A DNA stretch of 59,957 nt from Deltaproteobacteria bacterium (GCA_021777755.1 JAJYDE010000022.1:1-59957); one strand, 5' to 3'. Shown: positions 1 to 8,845, numbered from the stretch's first letter. Numbers and translations are program-made. The notes: generated from the sequence alone by a model not told the origin.

Positions 1-21
1 TTCTCGGCTTTCATCGGCCAT
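1..21 (-). CDS. 5' end of a leftward gene, cut by the window edge
   Basis: Only the first seven codons (MADESRE) lie inside the window, read leftward from the ATG at 21-19. Directly upstream on that strand is a strong purine-rich ribosome binding site, AGGAGAAAGG, at the right distance, which is the main reason to call a gene here. Nothing can be said about the product. Confidence 0.45.
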
Positions 22-128
22 TTTCCTTTCTCCTGGAATTTTCAGCCGATCATAGACTCTTTCTTATCTCCTTTCATGCTGGCTTGCCGGAAACTCACAA
101 TCGGTTTGTTGATATTTCGCGCATTCGG

Positions 129-515
129 CTACAGCTCCCCCGTTCCTATCAACGGAAGCTCCTTTTCGACCTTAAAGAAAACTGCCGACTTGGGTCCGAC
201 CTTTTCTTCCATCTCCGCGGGGTAGACCTTTCTTCGTAACGATTCGATCAGTTCCACGTCCGTTTCTTCGCGGACTTTGGTGAGGTGAAGCCTTATCCCC
301 TTATAGCCCGGGCCGTTTTCCCTGAAAAGGTATGCCGCATGGGGATTTGAACTCAGATTGTGATGCGTAAGCCGGTCGGGCATAATGAAGGCCAAAGTGC
401 CGTCATCCATGCTGTGAGGCCTGGAGTAGACAGCCGCGTTCACCTTGCCATCGCCATCCGCGGTCGAAAGCACGCCTATTCCCTGGTTGTTTTCGAAGTA
501 CTCCTTTAAATCCAT
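129..515 (-). CDS. pyridoxamine 5'-phosphate oxidase family protein (FMN-binding split barrel)
   Basis: A 128-residue protein resembling the small split-barrel flavoproteins of the PPOX superfamily. The N-terminal strand pattern (GIGVLSTADGDGKVN), the following Y-S-R-P-H segment and the HHNLSSNPHAAYLF stretch are typical of the FMN-binding core. Members are mostly cofactor-bound oxidoreductases or flavin-binding proteins with poorly defined substrates; a real PNP oxidase (PdxH) is longer and has different substrate residues, so vitamin B6 synthesis is not implied. A GGAGGA ribosome binding site sits just upstream of the ATG. It stands alone, between the cut leftward gene and the divergent RCC1 gene. 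The family call is fairly safe; the reaction is unknown. Confidence 0.85.
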   Translation of the reverse strand: MDLKEYFENNQGIGVLSTADGDGKVNAAVYSRPHSMDDGTLAFIMPDRLTHHNLSSNPHAAYLFRENGPGYKGIRLHLTKVREETDVELIESLRRKVYPAEMEEKVGPKSAVFFKVEKELPLIGTGEL

Positions 516-685
516 GCCGGTCCTCCAAAAATAAGGTTTTGCGTATGCGCCGCCTAGCAGCCACGCTCCCGCCGTCTGGTCGCATGCCGCGGGGTAACTC
601 CTGCCGTTTTTCCTGCAATCCCGCTGCTTGAATTCGTCATGGACACAATATGCGATCGTAGGCTCGGGAAAACAACCTGCCTGTG

Positions 686-714
686 TTGTAATACTTTTTC
701 AACTCTGCTAATAA
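686..714 (+). promoter_or_regulatory. possible sigma-70 promoter upstream of the RCC1-repeat gene
   Basis: TTGTAA (686-691), a 17-base spacer, then TAATAA (709-714), with an alternative TAAAAT at 712-717. It lies about 90 bases before the start at 804 in an AT-rich patch. Matches to consensus are partial, so this is only a candidate. Confidence 0.3.
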
Positions 715-803
715 AATCGTTATGAGCTGTTTGCAAAGCAGGACCGCTTTATTTGAATTGCCGTGTTTTGAAATATCGGATCTTTTTCTTCAGGAGTACT
801 TTT

Positions 804-3143
804 ATGCGGCAACAAAGGTTGGAAAATCCTTGCAATAGACTTTACCTGCTTTCAATTGTTACGCTTTTTTCCTTGCTGCCCTTTTTTGCCACAATCGCCG
901 AAGCCGCCGTCGTACCAAAATTTTCCGCCGGACAAATGGACACGGTCGCCATCAATTCCAACGGTACGCTTTGGGCTTGGGGGTTCGATTTCAATGGGCA
1001 ACTCGGTGACGGGCGTCAAAGCGATCAGCTGGCTCCCGAACTGATCGACAATCAAAACAGTTGGCTTACGGTTGCAAACGGCCCTTATCATAGTATGGCC
1101 ATCAAGTCCGATGGAACTCTGTGGGCCTGGGGTTATAATGATTTCGGTCAGTTGGGCGACGGCAGCACCAACAGCAGCTTTTATCCCGAACAGATTGGGG
1201 GGAGCGTCCGGTGGTCGTCGGTTTCCGTCGGACAATATTATACCCTTGCCATAAAATCCGATGGAACGCTGTGGGCGTGGGGCTCCAACTCTTTGGGCCA
1301 ACTGGGCGATGGAGGCACAACCGATAGACACAGTCCCGAGCAGATTGGCTCGGATAATAACTGGGTGTCCGTTTCGGCGGGCGGCTTTCATGCGGCCGCG
1401 CTCAAGTCGGACGGGACCCTGTGGGTTTGGGGGTTCAATGATTATGGCCAGTTGGGGGATGGCACGCTCACTTCCAGCTATTCCCCGGAGATGATTGGCT
1501 CGGCCAGGTGGAACTGCGTGGTCGCTTCGCGCTATAAGCACACTGTTGGTATCCGATCAGACGGTACGCTTTGGGCATGGGGTTCCAACGTTGACGGTCA
1601 ATTGGGCATCGGCAGCAGTTTCATCACCTATCAACCCAGTCCCGCGCAGATAGATTCGGGTACGAACTGGGCGAGTGTTGTTGCCGGGGATTTTCACACC
1701 GTTGCACTAAAAACCGATGGCAGCTTGTGGGCCTGGGGGATTGATTTCTACGGTGGCACGGCGATCAAGTTAAGCCCTGAACAAATCGGCAGCGATAGTG
1801 ATTGGATAGCGGTCTCCGCCGGAGATCAGCATACTGTGGCGATGAAATCCGACGGTACTTTTTGGGTTTGGGGAAGAAATAATCATGGCCAATTGGGCGA
1901 TGGCGGTATAACCGACCAGTACGCGCCCGAACAGCCGTTTTCCACTCCAAACGGCCGTGTGGATGGCGCCTGCGGGGCGTCGAACGGAATGAGTTTGCTG
2001 AAGGCCCCGACTTCAAATCTGTGCCTGGTCGGGCTGGCATCCAAAGTAACCGGCGCCGGACCCTGGTCTTGGAGCTGCAAAGGAGCTAACGGAGGTGCCA
2101 CGGCCAGTTGTTCGGCCTATCTCGCGGAGGTAAACGGCGTGTGCGGTTCCTCCAATGGAAAGGGTTCCTACACGATGCCCAAGACCAACCTTTGCAAGTC
2201 CGGCATTGCCTCCACGGTTACGGGAACCGGGCCATGGTCCTGGAGCTGTCAGGGGCAAAACGGGGGCAAAAGCAGCAACTGCTTGGCCCAACTCAAGGTG
2301 GACGGGGTTTGCGGGGCGGCCAATAAAGCCAATTTATTCACGCAACCGGCCCCGGATATTCTGTGCGGTACTGGCACCGCCTCTTCGGTTACAGGCAAAG
2401 GTCCCTGGAAATGGAGCTGCGCTGGATCAAACGGGGGCAAAAAAGCCTCCTGTTCGGCCAATCTTGAAGTAAACGGGGTCTGCGGTTCAGCGGAGGGAGG
2501 AAGCTTTCCCAAGACGCCCACCGCAAACCTTTGCAGCGCGGGACATGCTTCCAAGGTTACCGGAAATGGCTCGTGGAATTGGTCCTGCGATGGAATGAAC
2601 GGGGGCGGCTCCCAGAGTTGTTCGGCCAACATTGAAGTCATCGGTGCTTGTGGCGCGTCGAATGGAAAGAGTTTCCCCGCAATGCCCGCAGCGAACCTTT
2701 GCAAATCCGGCGCGGCTTCCTCCATTACAGGCACCGGGCCATGGGATTGGACGTGCGCGGGAACAAACGGGGGCAAAACGGCAAGTTGTTCGGCCAAATT
2801 GCTGATGAACGGGACCTGCGGATCGGCGAACGGACAAAATTTTCTCACTGCGCCGACCACGGGACTTTGTTTATCGGGGACATCTTCCGCTGTTGGCGGC
2901 AAAGGCCCCTGGACTTGGAGCTGTGCGGGCTCAAACGGCGGCAGGAACGCGCGATGTTCGGCCAATCTCGAGGTGAACGGCGTCTGCGGCCCGGCCGACG
3001 GACAGAGTTTACCGAAGGCCCCCAACTCGAATCTGTGCAGCGGTGGCAAGGCCTCAAGAGTCACGGGAAATGGTCCCTGGAGCTGGAGTTGCCAGGGATC
3101 GAACGGAGGTGCCACGGTTGGCTGTTCTGCCGATCCGCGGTAG
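804..3143 (+). CDS. exported RCC1-repeat protein with a seven-unit cysteine-repeat tail
   Basis: I place the start at the ATG at 804, behind AGGAG at 792-796; an in-frame TTG at 753 has no such site. The product is 779 residues. Residues 1-34 look like a signal peptide (hydrophobic core LYLLSIVTLFSLLPFFATI, likely cleavage after AEA), so it should be exported. Next come seven RCC1-type repeats of about 45-52 residues built on SDGTLWAWG and GQLGDG, the number needed to close a seven-bladed propeller. Then follow seven units of about 56 residues, each with four cysteines and the core GPWSWSC-x-GxNGG. RCC1 propellers usually act as binding scaffolds; the cysteine units probably form disulfide-linked modules outside the cell. 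Function unknown; an adhesin or surface-binding role is inference. No neighbour shares its strand closely. Confidence 0.9.
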   Translation: MRQQRLENPCNRLYLLSIVTLFSLLPFFATIAEAAVVPKFSAGQMDTVAINSNGTLWAWGFDFNGQLGDGRQSDQLAPELIDNQNSWLTVANGPYHSMAIKSDGTLWAWGYNDFGQLGDGSTNSSFYPEQIGGSVRWSSVSVGQYYTLAIKSDGTLWAWGSNSLGQLGDGGTTDRHSPEQIGSDNNWVSVSAGGFHAAALKSDGTLWVWGFNDYGQLGDGTLTSSYSPEMIGSARWNCVVASRYKHTVGIRSDGTLWAWGSNVDGQLGIGSSFITYQPSPAQIDSGTNWASVVAGDFHTVALKTDGSLWAWGIDFYGGTAIKLSPEQIGSDSDWIAVSAGDQHTVAMKSDGTFWVWGRNNHGQLGDGGITDQYAPEQPFSTPNGRVDGACGASNGMSLLKAPTSNLCLVGLASKVTGAGPWSWSCKGANGGATASCSAYLAEVNGVCGSSNGKGSYTMPKTNLCKSGIASTVTGTGPWSWSCQGQNGGKSSNCLAQLKVDGVCGAANKANLFTQPAPDILCGTGTASSVTGKGPWKWSCAGSNGGKKASCSANLEVNGVCGSAEGGSFPKTPTANLCSAGHASKVTGNGSWNWSCDGMNGGGSQSCSANIEVIGACGASNGKSFPAMPAANLCKSGAASSITGTGPWDWTCAGTNGGKTASCSAKLLMNGTCGSANGQNFLTAPTTGLCLSGTSSAVGGKGPWTWSCAGSNGGRNARCSANLEVNGVCGPADGQSLPKAPNSNLCSGGKASRVTGNGPWSWSCQGSNGGATVGCSADPR
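936..1937 (+). repeat. seven RCC1 (beta-propeller) coding repeats
   Basis: Seven tandem units each begin near a hydrophobic-A-[IL]-K-S-D-G-T-L-W-A-W-G motif and carry N-x-x-GQLGDG. Unit 6 has lost GQLGDG (it reads GIDFYGGTAIK) and is shorter. The first unit starts at Met-45 of the product (base 936); the last ends just before the cysteine repeats. Confidence 0.85.
1959..3140 (+). repeat. seven tandem four-cysteine repeats, about 170 bases each
   Basis: Seven units of roughly 56 codons run to the end of the gene, each opening with [VIM]-[DNI]-G-x-CG (first at base 1959, second at 2130). Within a unit the cysteines sit at about residues 5, 22, 40 and 51, with PxxxLC, a S-x-[VI]-x-G-x-GPW core and GxNGG before the last cysteine. 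Units differ by many substitutions, so the array is not a recent duplication. This unit type occurs in many bacterial surface proteins as far as I know; I am not aware of an assigned function. Confidence 0.9.
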
Positions 3144-3209
3144 TTTTTAAGCCGTGTGGTTTTTCAGCTTGCTCTGGTTTAACGGATTTGCGACAGCACT
3201 CCTTTTTGC

Positions 3210-3299
3210 TCATTTCCCGCCGGAAACCGCCTGCGCATGGTCGATTGCGGCCACGAGGAATACCCCGCCGATAATGTTGCCGACAACAGTTCCTTGCCA
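3210..3299 (-). pseudogene. C-terminal fragment of a formate/nitrite (FNT/YfdC-type) channel
   Basis: Read leftward, 29 codons ending in TGA encode GTVVGNIIGGVFLVA followed by AIDHAQAVSGGK. This resembles the last transmembrane helix and tail of FNT-family transporters (the GN[IT][IL]GG motif followed by a short hydrophobic run and a polar tail). Upstream codons (SHARRSAPKCW) do not continue the family, and there is no start. It therefore looks like a gene remnant. The rest of the 500-base gap 3144-3642 shows no other gene; a weak promoter-like pair TTGACT / TTATCG with 17-base spacing lies at 3467-3495, upstream of the ligase gene. Confidence 0.45.
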
Positions 3300-3642
3300 G
3301 CATTTCGGCGCACTTCGCCTCGCGTGACTGTACGGATGGTCATTGATCGATGGTCATGCGCGGTCGGCTTGAAACCTTCGAGGTTGCCGCAATGGCCGTA
3401 GAGCCACGCGGATTTTTTTGCGCGAGGGTCCTCGACCCGGTTCGAATAGAGCTTCCAAGTTTTGCATTGACTATTGCTTCCCGATTGAGTTATCGGAAAA
3501 CCTCGAAAACTCGCTCAGGGACGATGACAGGCAGGACCGGCCTTCTTTCCCCGTCTTGATTCGGCAGGTTATGGACTCCAGGTTCCATGGCCTTCTGGTT
3601 CCCCGTTCATGCTGTGTGGTTCAATTAGAGGAGATGGACACA

Positions 3643-4944
3643 ATGATCTACAACATCGAATTTGAAACGCTGCCGCGCGAGGCCATAGAGGCCATTCAGC
3701 TGCGGCGCCTTAAGGATACGATCGAGCGAGTCTATGCGACGGTGCCGTTTTATCGCAGGAAGTTCGACGAGGCCGGGGTGCGTCCCCAAGACCTCAAGAC
3801 CTTGAAGGAACTGACCATCCTTCCCTTTACCACCAAGCAGGACCTGAGGGACAATTACCCCTACGGAATGTTCGCCGTTCCGATGGATAACGTCGTGCGC
3901 ATTCACGCCTCTTCAGGCACCACAGGGCAGGCGACCGTGGTCGGCTACACGGCGAGAGACATCACGATGTGGTCCGAACTGATCGCGCGGGCGCTTGCCG
4001 CCGGCGGGGCCACCCGCGGCGACATCATCCACAACGCCTACGGTTACGGACTGTTTACCGGGGGCCTCGGGATCCATTACGGCGCCGAGCGCCTGGGGGC
4101 ATCGGTGATTCCCATCTCCGGGGGTAACACCAAGCGCCAGGTCCAGATTATGAGGGATTTTGGCCCGACCATTCTCACCTGCACCCCCTCCTATGCGTTG
4201 CACCTGGCCGAAGTTGCGGCTCAGGCCGGGATCGACTTCAGTACGCTTCACTTCAAGTCGGGTATTTTCGGCGCCGAGCCCTGGTCCGAGGAGATGCGCG
4301 CTGAAATAGAGCGAAAACTGCACCTGAACGCCATAGACATTTACGGGTTGAGCGAAGTGCTAGGTCCTGGCGTTTCCAGCGAGTGTATCGAGGCCAAAAA
4401 GGGCCTCCACATTGCCGAGGATCATTTCATCGCCGAAATTATCGATCCGAAGACCGGCGAGGTGCTGCCCTATGGTGAAAGGGGAGAACTTGTCTTTACC
4501 TCGATTACCAAGGAAGCCTTCCCGGTCATAAGGTATCGCACGCGCGACATAACCTCGCTAAACCCCGAGCCCTGCATCTGCGGGCGTACCCATGTGAGAA
4601 TGAATAAAGTGAGCGGTCGCTCCGATGACATGCTCATCATCCGCGGAGTCAATGTCTTTCCTTCGCAAATCGAAAGCGTTTTGATGGAAATCGAGGAGGT
4701 CGAACCCCACTATCAACTGGTTATCGACAGGGTGGACAACCTCGACACCCTGACGGTCATGGTCGAAGTGGGCGAGGCCGCCTTCTGCGACGAGGTCCGG
4801 GGACTCCAGGGGATTGAGAGAAAAATCGCCAAGAACATTAAAGAGTTTCTGGGGGTTTCGGCCACGGTGAAGCTGGCTGAGCCGAGAAGCATAGCCCGCA
4901 GTGAGGGTAAAGCGCAAAGAATCATCGACAGACGCAAAATTTGA
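3643..4944 (+). CDS. paaK: phenylacetate--CoA ligase
   Basis: A 433-residue adenylate-forming enzyme of the PaaK family that activates phenylacetate or a related aryl acid to its CoA thioester with ATP in the cytoplasm. The ATP-binding signature [16 protein letters not shown] is at about residues 87-102, and the length fits the family. Later landmarks are [15 protein letters not shown] and the C-terminal domain hinge [21 protein letters not shown]. The start at 3643 is chosen because AGAGGAG (3627-3633) lies nine bases upstream; the in-frame ATG at 3634 abuts that site. The ACT-domain gene follows after 27 bases, a common pairing in anaerobes and archaea, where the ligase often serves aromatic amino acid fermentation or arylacetate use rather than the aerobic paa pathway. 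Confidence 0.95.
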   Translation: MIYNIEFETLPREAIEAIQLRRLKDTIERVYATVPFYRRKFDEAGVRPQDLKTLKELTILPFTTKQDLRDNYPYGMFAVPMDNVVRIHASSGTTGQATVVGYTARDITMWSELIARALAAGGATRGDIIHNAYGYGLFTGGLGIHYGAERLGASVIPISGGNTKRQVQIMRDFGPTILTCTPSYALHLAEVAAQAGIDFSTLHFKSGIFGAEPWSEEMRAEIERKLHLNAIDIYGLSEVLGPGVSSECIEAKKGLHIAEDHFIAEIIDPKTGEVLPYGERGELVFTSITKEAFPVIRYRTRDITSLNPEPCICGRTHVRMNKVSGRSDDMLIIRGVNVFPSQIESVLMEIEEVEPHYQLVIDRVDNLDTLTVMVEVGEAAFCDEVRGLQGIERKIAKNIKEFLGVSATVKLAEPRSIARSEGKAQRIIDRRKI

Positions 4945-4971
4945 GCGGTATTGGACCAACAGGAGGCGATC

Positions 4972-5406
4972 ATGGAAAAACTCGAACAGATCTCGGTCTT
5001 TCTCGAAAACCAGCCCGGCAGACTCTCCGAGGTCACAAGGATTCTTGTCGATGCAAAGGTGAATATAAGAGCGCTTTCCCTTGCGGACACGACCGATTTC
5101 GGGATCCTTCGGCTGATCGTAAGCGATTATGAGAAAGCCGGAAAGGAATTGAAGGCAAACGGGTTTACGGTGGGAAGGACCGAGGTGGTCGCGGTCGAAG
5201 TCCCCGACAACCCCGGAGGTCTTCACGACATATTGAAATCTCTGAAAAATGCCGATGTCAATATCGAGTACATGTATGCCTTCGTGCAGCGCAGCGGCGA
5301 AAACGCAATCATAATTTTCAGGTTCGATAATATCAACGCCGGATTGCACCATTTGAAACAAAGCGGTGTTCGCATAATCGACGGACAGACCTTGTACGAG
5401 ATGTAA
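4972..5406 (+). CDS. tandem ACT-domain protein
   Basis: A 144-residue protein made of two ACT-like halves, the first starting at LEQISVFLENQPGRL and the second at VVAVEVPDNPGGLHDIL. Both keep the PG[RG]L turn that in ACT domains binds small ligands, usually amino acids. AGGAGG at 4961-4966 fixes the start at 4972. Its position right after paaK fits stand-alone ACT proteins found with aryl-CoA ligases; it may sense an aromatic amino acid and tune the ligase, but that is inference. No other domain is present. Confidence 0.9.
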   Translation: MEKLEQISVFLENQPGRLSEVTRILVDAKVNIRALSLADTTDFGILRLIVSDYEKAGKELKANGFTVGRTEVVAVEVPDNPGGLHDILKSLKNADVNIEYMYAFVQRSGENAIIIFRFDNINAGLHHLKQSGVRIIDGQTLYEM

Positions 5407-5566
5407 ATTGCCACGCGGCAAGGCGGGGCCGATGCCTCCCCCGGTTAGGAATGAAAAAGAAGGAGACGACCCCGGGGTCTCAGAAATACCTTTGCTTCCA
5501 ACTTTCACGGGCCTCCAAAACCTGGCAAAAAATTGAGGCGTTTCTGCTCCTTTTAATGCGGTATGG

Positions 5567-7189
5567 TTGTCCACCGGCTTGCCACTGCCGCCTTTTTTCG
5601 ACCGCGCGAAAGACTGGATGATTTTTTTGAAATCGACAACGGCTGCAAAATCAGATGGTCCGCTGCTAATTGTTCAGGTCGATGTGCCTCAGGAGGAGAA
5701 CACCGGAGATTATTACTACCGGGCCTATGCTCCAGGGATCGCAATGGCTCGATGCCAGTCCGTCCACACCGTGAATCTCACCAATGTCAACCGAGCGAAA
5801 CTCGATCTGATGCGGTTTGCCGACCTTCTCGTTTTGAACAATATCTGCGATCCGGACATTCTTCCGGTTATTGAGGCAAGAAAGAAAAGCGGAAAAATAA
5901 CAGTCTATGAACTGGCCGATGATCTGGCCGACATGCCGGCCTGCAATCCCCGCGGCGAATTCTACCGTGAATCCAAAAACCTGCTCCTGGTAAAAAGGCT
6001 TGCCAACTACTGCGACGCCCTGCAGTTCAGTTCTCGGGAGTTGCAGCGGAAATATGGCTATTTGAACGCGATTTCGGTTGTTTTCCCCAATCACATCCTG
6101 GAGGTGGCGCCGCAAAGAGAAGATGACTTTCCGGAGAAAATGGTGGTGGGCTGGGGAGGAAGCTTCGGTCACATGGAGGATGTCGAGCAGATTGCCGAGC
6201 CTTTGATGGATTGGATCTTGTCTCGAAACGATGTCCGATTCCATCTCATGAGCGCGGCGCCCATCCGGGAGCTTTTTGCAAGATTGCCAAGCGAGCGGAT
6301 AAAATGGTTTCCGCCCGGGTCTCTAAAGGATTACTACAAGTTTGTCGAAACGCTGCATGTCGGCCTGGCCCCGCTTCGCGACACCCCGTTCAACCGATCA
6401 CGGTCGGATGTGAAGTTTCTCGAATATGCCGCCCATGGAGTAGTGCCGGTTCTCCAGGCTACGGGTCCCTATCTCGATTCGGTTGAAGATCGCAAGACCG
6501 GTTTTTTGTACAGTGCAACTCGTGAGATGATTTCGATACTGGATGCACTGGCGGCCGAGCCAGGGCTGAGAGTGCGGACCGCACGAGCGGCCTGGAGCCA
6601 TGTTCAAAAAGAAAGAGACCAACTGAGGCGGGGGGGGGACCGGGTGGAGTTCTATCGGCGGCTGGTTTCCACATCCCTCACCGGCTCGGCTCGGCAGTTC
6701 TTTGAGGAGTGTTGCGGGTTGGGGGGCGCCGAGGTATGCGGCAGGAATGTCTTTCTCAGGTCCACGCGGTTCGAGTCGCTCCTTCTAAACGGGCTGATGA
6801 TCTTAAGCGATAAGCCCCGCGCCCGGGAAATGTTCCGGGAGGCCATCGAGATGATTCCCGAAAACTATATGCCCTATCTTTTCGGCGCCGGGGTATCCGA
6901 TGACCCGATCGGTTATTTACAAAAAGCCGTTGCGAAAAACCCGCTTTCCATTTCATCCCGGCTCATGCTGGCGTGGGAATATGGCCGCAAAAACAATGCT
7001 GAAATGGCCGTGAAATGTTTTAGGGCGGCGGCCGATATTTTTCCCGGCTATGAGTATCCCTACACCGAATGGGCCCACTTCCTGAAAGCAATCGGTTTGA
7101 CCTCGCAGGCTTTGCCTCTTTTAAAAATCGCCCTTGGAGTCATTCCCGATGTCCTCAAATCCGCTTCGCCCCTTCCCGGCGTCGCTTAA
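5567..7189 (+). CDS. glycosyltransferase (GT-B, group 1-like) with helical repeat tail
   Basis: About 540 residues. The first two-thirds resemble GT4-type glycosyltransferases: an N-terminal Rossmann-like half, a VVGWGGSFGHMEDVE segment opening the second half, and the donor-site region SRSDVKFLEYAAHGVVPVLQ (acidic/Glu at FLEYA, then a sugar-nucleotide loop). The last 140 residues are alanine-rich helices of TPR character (AREMFREAIEMIPENYMPYL; AEMAVKCFRAAADIFPGYEYP). The acceptor and sugar cannot be read from sequence. The start is uncertain: the TTG at 5567 has no ribosome binding site, and ATG 5618 has only GAAAG. It is flanked by unrelated genes, so it is not part of a visible polysaccharide cluster. 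Confidence 0.75.
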   Translation: MSTGLPLPPFFDRAKDWMIFLKSTTAAKSDGPLLIVQVDVPQEENTGDYYYRAYAPGIAMARCQSVHTVNLTNVNRAKLDLMRFADLLVLNNICDPDILPVIEARKKSGKITVYELADDLADMPACNPRGEFYRESKNLLLVKRLANYCDALQFSSRELQRKYGYLNAISVVFPNHILEVAPQREDDFPEKMVVGWGGSFGHMEDVEQIAEPLMDWILSRNDVRFHLMSAAPIRELFARLPSERIKWFPPGSLKDYYKFVETLHVGLAPLRDTPFNRSRSDVKFLEYAAHGVVPVLQATGPYLDSVEDRKTGFLYSATREMISILDALAAEPGLRVRTARAAWSHVQKERDQLRRGGDRVEFYRRLVSTSLTGSARQFFEECCGLGGAEVCGRNVFLRSTRFESLLLNGLMILSDKPRAREMFREAIEMIPENYMPYLFGAGVSDDPIGYLQKAVAKNPLSISSRLMLAWEYGRKNNAEMAVKCFRAAADIFPGYEYPYTEWAHFLKAIGLTSQALPLLKIALGVIPDVLKSASPLPGVA

Positions 7190-7253
7190 GGATTTCATTT
7201 TGCGTCAACCGGTATCAATCGAGGACATTGACTATCGCAGCGCAGGCAAAATT

Positions 7254-8078
7254 TCAATCCATCGGTTGTTTACAACCATCCGCGGACCTTCCCTCATCCC
7301 ATTTTTTGACCTGTTCGCTGGTCATCTTCCCGCGCGGAGGAAGTCTGGGGTCCGCAAAACCCATCCGATCGACATCCAGCCTGTATTGCTCCCGTGACAG
7401 GAGCGTGCCCAGGCAGAGGCGCCCGTGGACTTCGACTCCGCTGTCTTCTTGCAGTCGCGACAGGAGTTCGCTCATGACCCATTCGGGAATCAACCGCCGT
7501 TCCGAAGGATAGACGAAGCCAAAGAGGATGAGGTGAGACAAAAGCAATCTCCAGTTTGAATCAAAGCGGTCTATAAGCCGTTTCCAGTCGATTTTGTTCC
7601 CGCGAGCCAGAAGAATGTGATTCACATCGGCCCCGTCGTATCTTTCCCGCTCCATGACAAAGGCTTTGGACCAGATAATCTCTTCGGGCGGGGCGAATTT
7701 TACCGCGATGCCAAACAAGTTCCCGTCCACCGCTCGTTCAAACCAGATATCGTCGACTTCGCTGATGGCGTTTCCCGAATTGAAGATGATATCGATCAGA
7801 TGACCGTTCCAGGTCGATTTGGCAAGCCAGTGTTCGAAGGCAACGGTTGTTTCGAATCCCGCCCGGGTAAAAACCTCCAGTGTCTTTTCGCAATCCGCCG
7901 GTTTTATGAAAACGTCCAAATCCTTGGTATCGCGGAAAATTCCGGAGTAGTTGTGCAGAGCATAGGCGCCGCCGATCAGGAAGGGGAGCCGCGCCCTTAT
8001 TAGAATTTCCAAAGAACGCCGATAGAATCGGGTCTTCGGCGTATTTTCGAATTCGCAAACATTTGATGCGGTAGTCAT
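7254..8078 (-). CDS. nucleotidyltransferase-fold protein (AbiEii/MNT-like)
   Basis: A 274-residue protein whose N-terminal third has the nucleotidyltransferase core: the GG loop in PFLIGGAYALHNY and two acidic residues spaced as in TKDLDVFIKPAD (DxD after a short strand). A third acidic residue may be in GHLIDIIF. The family includes AbiEii-type toxins, kanamycin nucleotidyltransferase-like enzymes and many uncharacterised members. The C-terminal half is not recognised. Its ATG overlaps the stop of the upstream metallophosphoesterase by four bases (8075-8078), so the two are translationally coupled. No antitoxin-like partner such as AbiEi is present, which argues against a classic toxin role. 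Substrate unknown. Confidence 0.8.
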   Translation of the reverse strand: MTTASNVCEFENTPKTRFYRRSLEILIRARLPFLIGGAYALHNYSGIFRDTKDLDVFIKPADCEKTLEVFTRAGFETTVAFEHWLAKSTWNGHLIDIIFNSGNAISEVDDIWFERAVDGNLFGIAVKFAPPEEIIWSKAFVMERERYDGADVNHILLARGNKIDWKRLIDRFDSNWRLLLSHLILFGFVYPSERRLIPEWVMSELLSRLQEDSGVEVHGRLCLGTLLSREQYRLDVDRMGFADPRLPPRGKMTSEQVKKWDEGRSADGCKQPMD

Positions 8079-8845
8079 TGAAGCCCGATTTCTTTCGCGG
8101 GGACATTGAAAACGAAATAGGGGAGGTGATCCGGAAAATGCTTGCTCAAGACTTCAATGGAAACGTTGTAAACAGGTATATTGGTGCTGGTTCTTCCTTC
8201 CGGGGACCCTCTGTGGGCGTGGCCATGGAAAACGGCCGTTACCGCAAAACGATTCAACGGCCCTTCCAAATAACTGGAGCCCAGGAATGGAAATATTTCC
8301 AGGGGCTCACCCGCGACGGTGCCCAAAATCGGGGCATAATGCATTACTACGATCTTCGGGCCCGAATTTAGCCTCGAGAGTGCTCTTTCCAGTTTTTGTG
8401 TTTCCGCCGCGACTTCTTTTACAAAGTTTTTTATGGCCGATTCTCCCCATGGCTGGAGCGCGCGCGGGCCGAACCCGCCACCGAATCCCTTTATTCCCGT
8501 AAAGCCGATTCCATGTATCTCGCGACTGTTTCCATCGAGAATCGATATCCCCGCATCGGTAAATATCCGGTAAAGGGTCTCCTGATTTCCGGATTCGAAA
8601 TCATGATTTCCCAGAACTCCAAGCACCGGAATCTCAGCGAGAGCGCTTTCAGCTTCTTCAATAAAAAGACGTGCTTCTTCGCTGTTGCCCAAGTGAGTGA
8701 TATCGCCGCACAGGAGCAAGACATCCGCCTCTTTGGCGGCTCGTTGGAAAAGCGGGCGAAAACGGCCTTTCGATTCCAATTTGAAATGAATATCTCCGAA
8801 CGCGGCCACTCTGACCTCGTTTTCCCCCTCTGATGTTCTCAGCAT
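8075..8845 (-). CDS. calcineurin-like metallophosphoesterase
   Basis: A 256-residue phosphoesterase with the complete metal-binding motif set: FGDIH (about residue 16), CGDITH, LGNHDFE, a later MHYAP and HGHAH. These ligands bind a dinuclear metal centre that hydrolyses phosphomono- or diesters. Substrate cannot be told; members act on nucleotides, nucleic acids or proteins. AAGGGA lies just upstream of the ATG at 8845. It is the first gene of a two-gene leftward operon and overlaps the nucleotidyltransferase gene by four bases, which suggests that one product may undo or follow the reaction of the other. That idea is inference from the coupling alone. Confidence 0.92.
   Translation of the reverse strand: MLRTSEGENEVRVAAFGDIHFKLESKGRFRPLFQRAAKEADVLLLCGDITHLGNSEEARLFIEEAESALAEIPVLGVLGNHDFESGNQETLYRIFTDAGISILDGNSREIHGIGFTGIKGFGGGFGPRALQPWGESAIKNFVKEVAAETQKLERALSRLNSGPKIVVMHYAPILGTVAGEPLEIFPFLGSSYLEGPLNRFAVTAVFHGHAHRGSPEGRTSTNIPVYNVSIEVLSKHFPDHLPYFVFNVPAKEIGLQ

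Noticed and set aside
2249-3115. 288-codon antisense frame across the cysteine repeats
   Set aside because: Its apparent internal repetition simply mirrors the tandem repeats of the sense gene.
5468-5479. 12-base palindrome GACCCCGGGGTC after the ACT gene
   Set aside because: Too short and without a T tract; a terminator or operator role is not supported.
4558-5574. 338-codon minus-strand frame across paaK and the ACT gene
   Set aside because: It spans two confident genes on the other strand and its translation matches no family I know.
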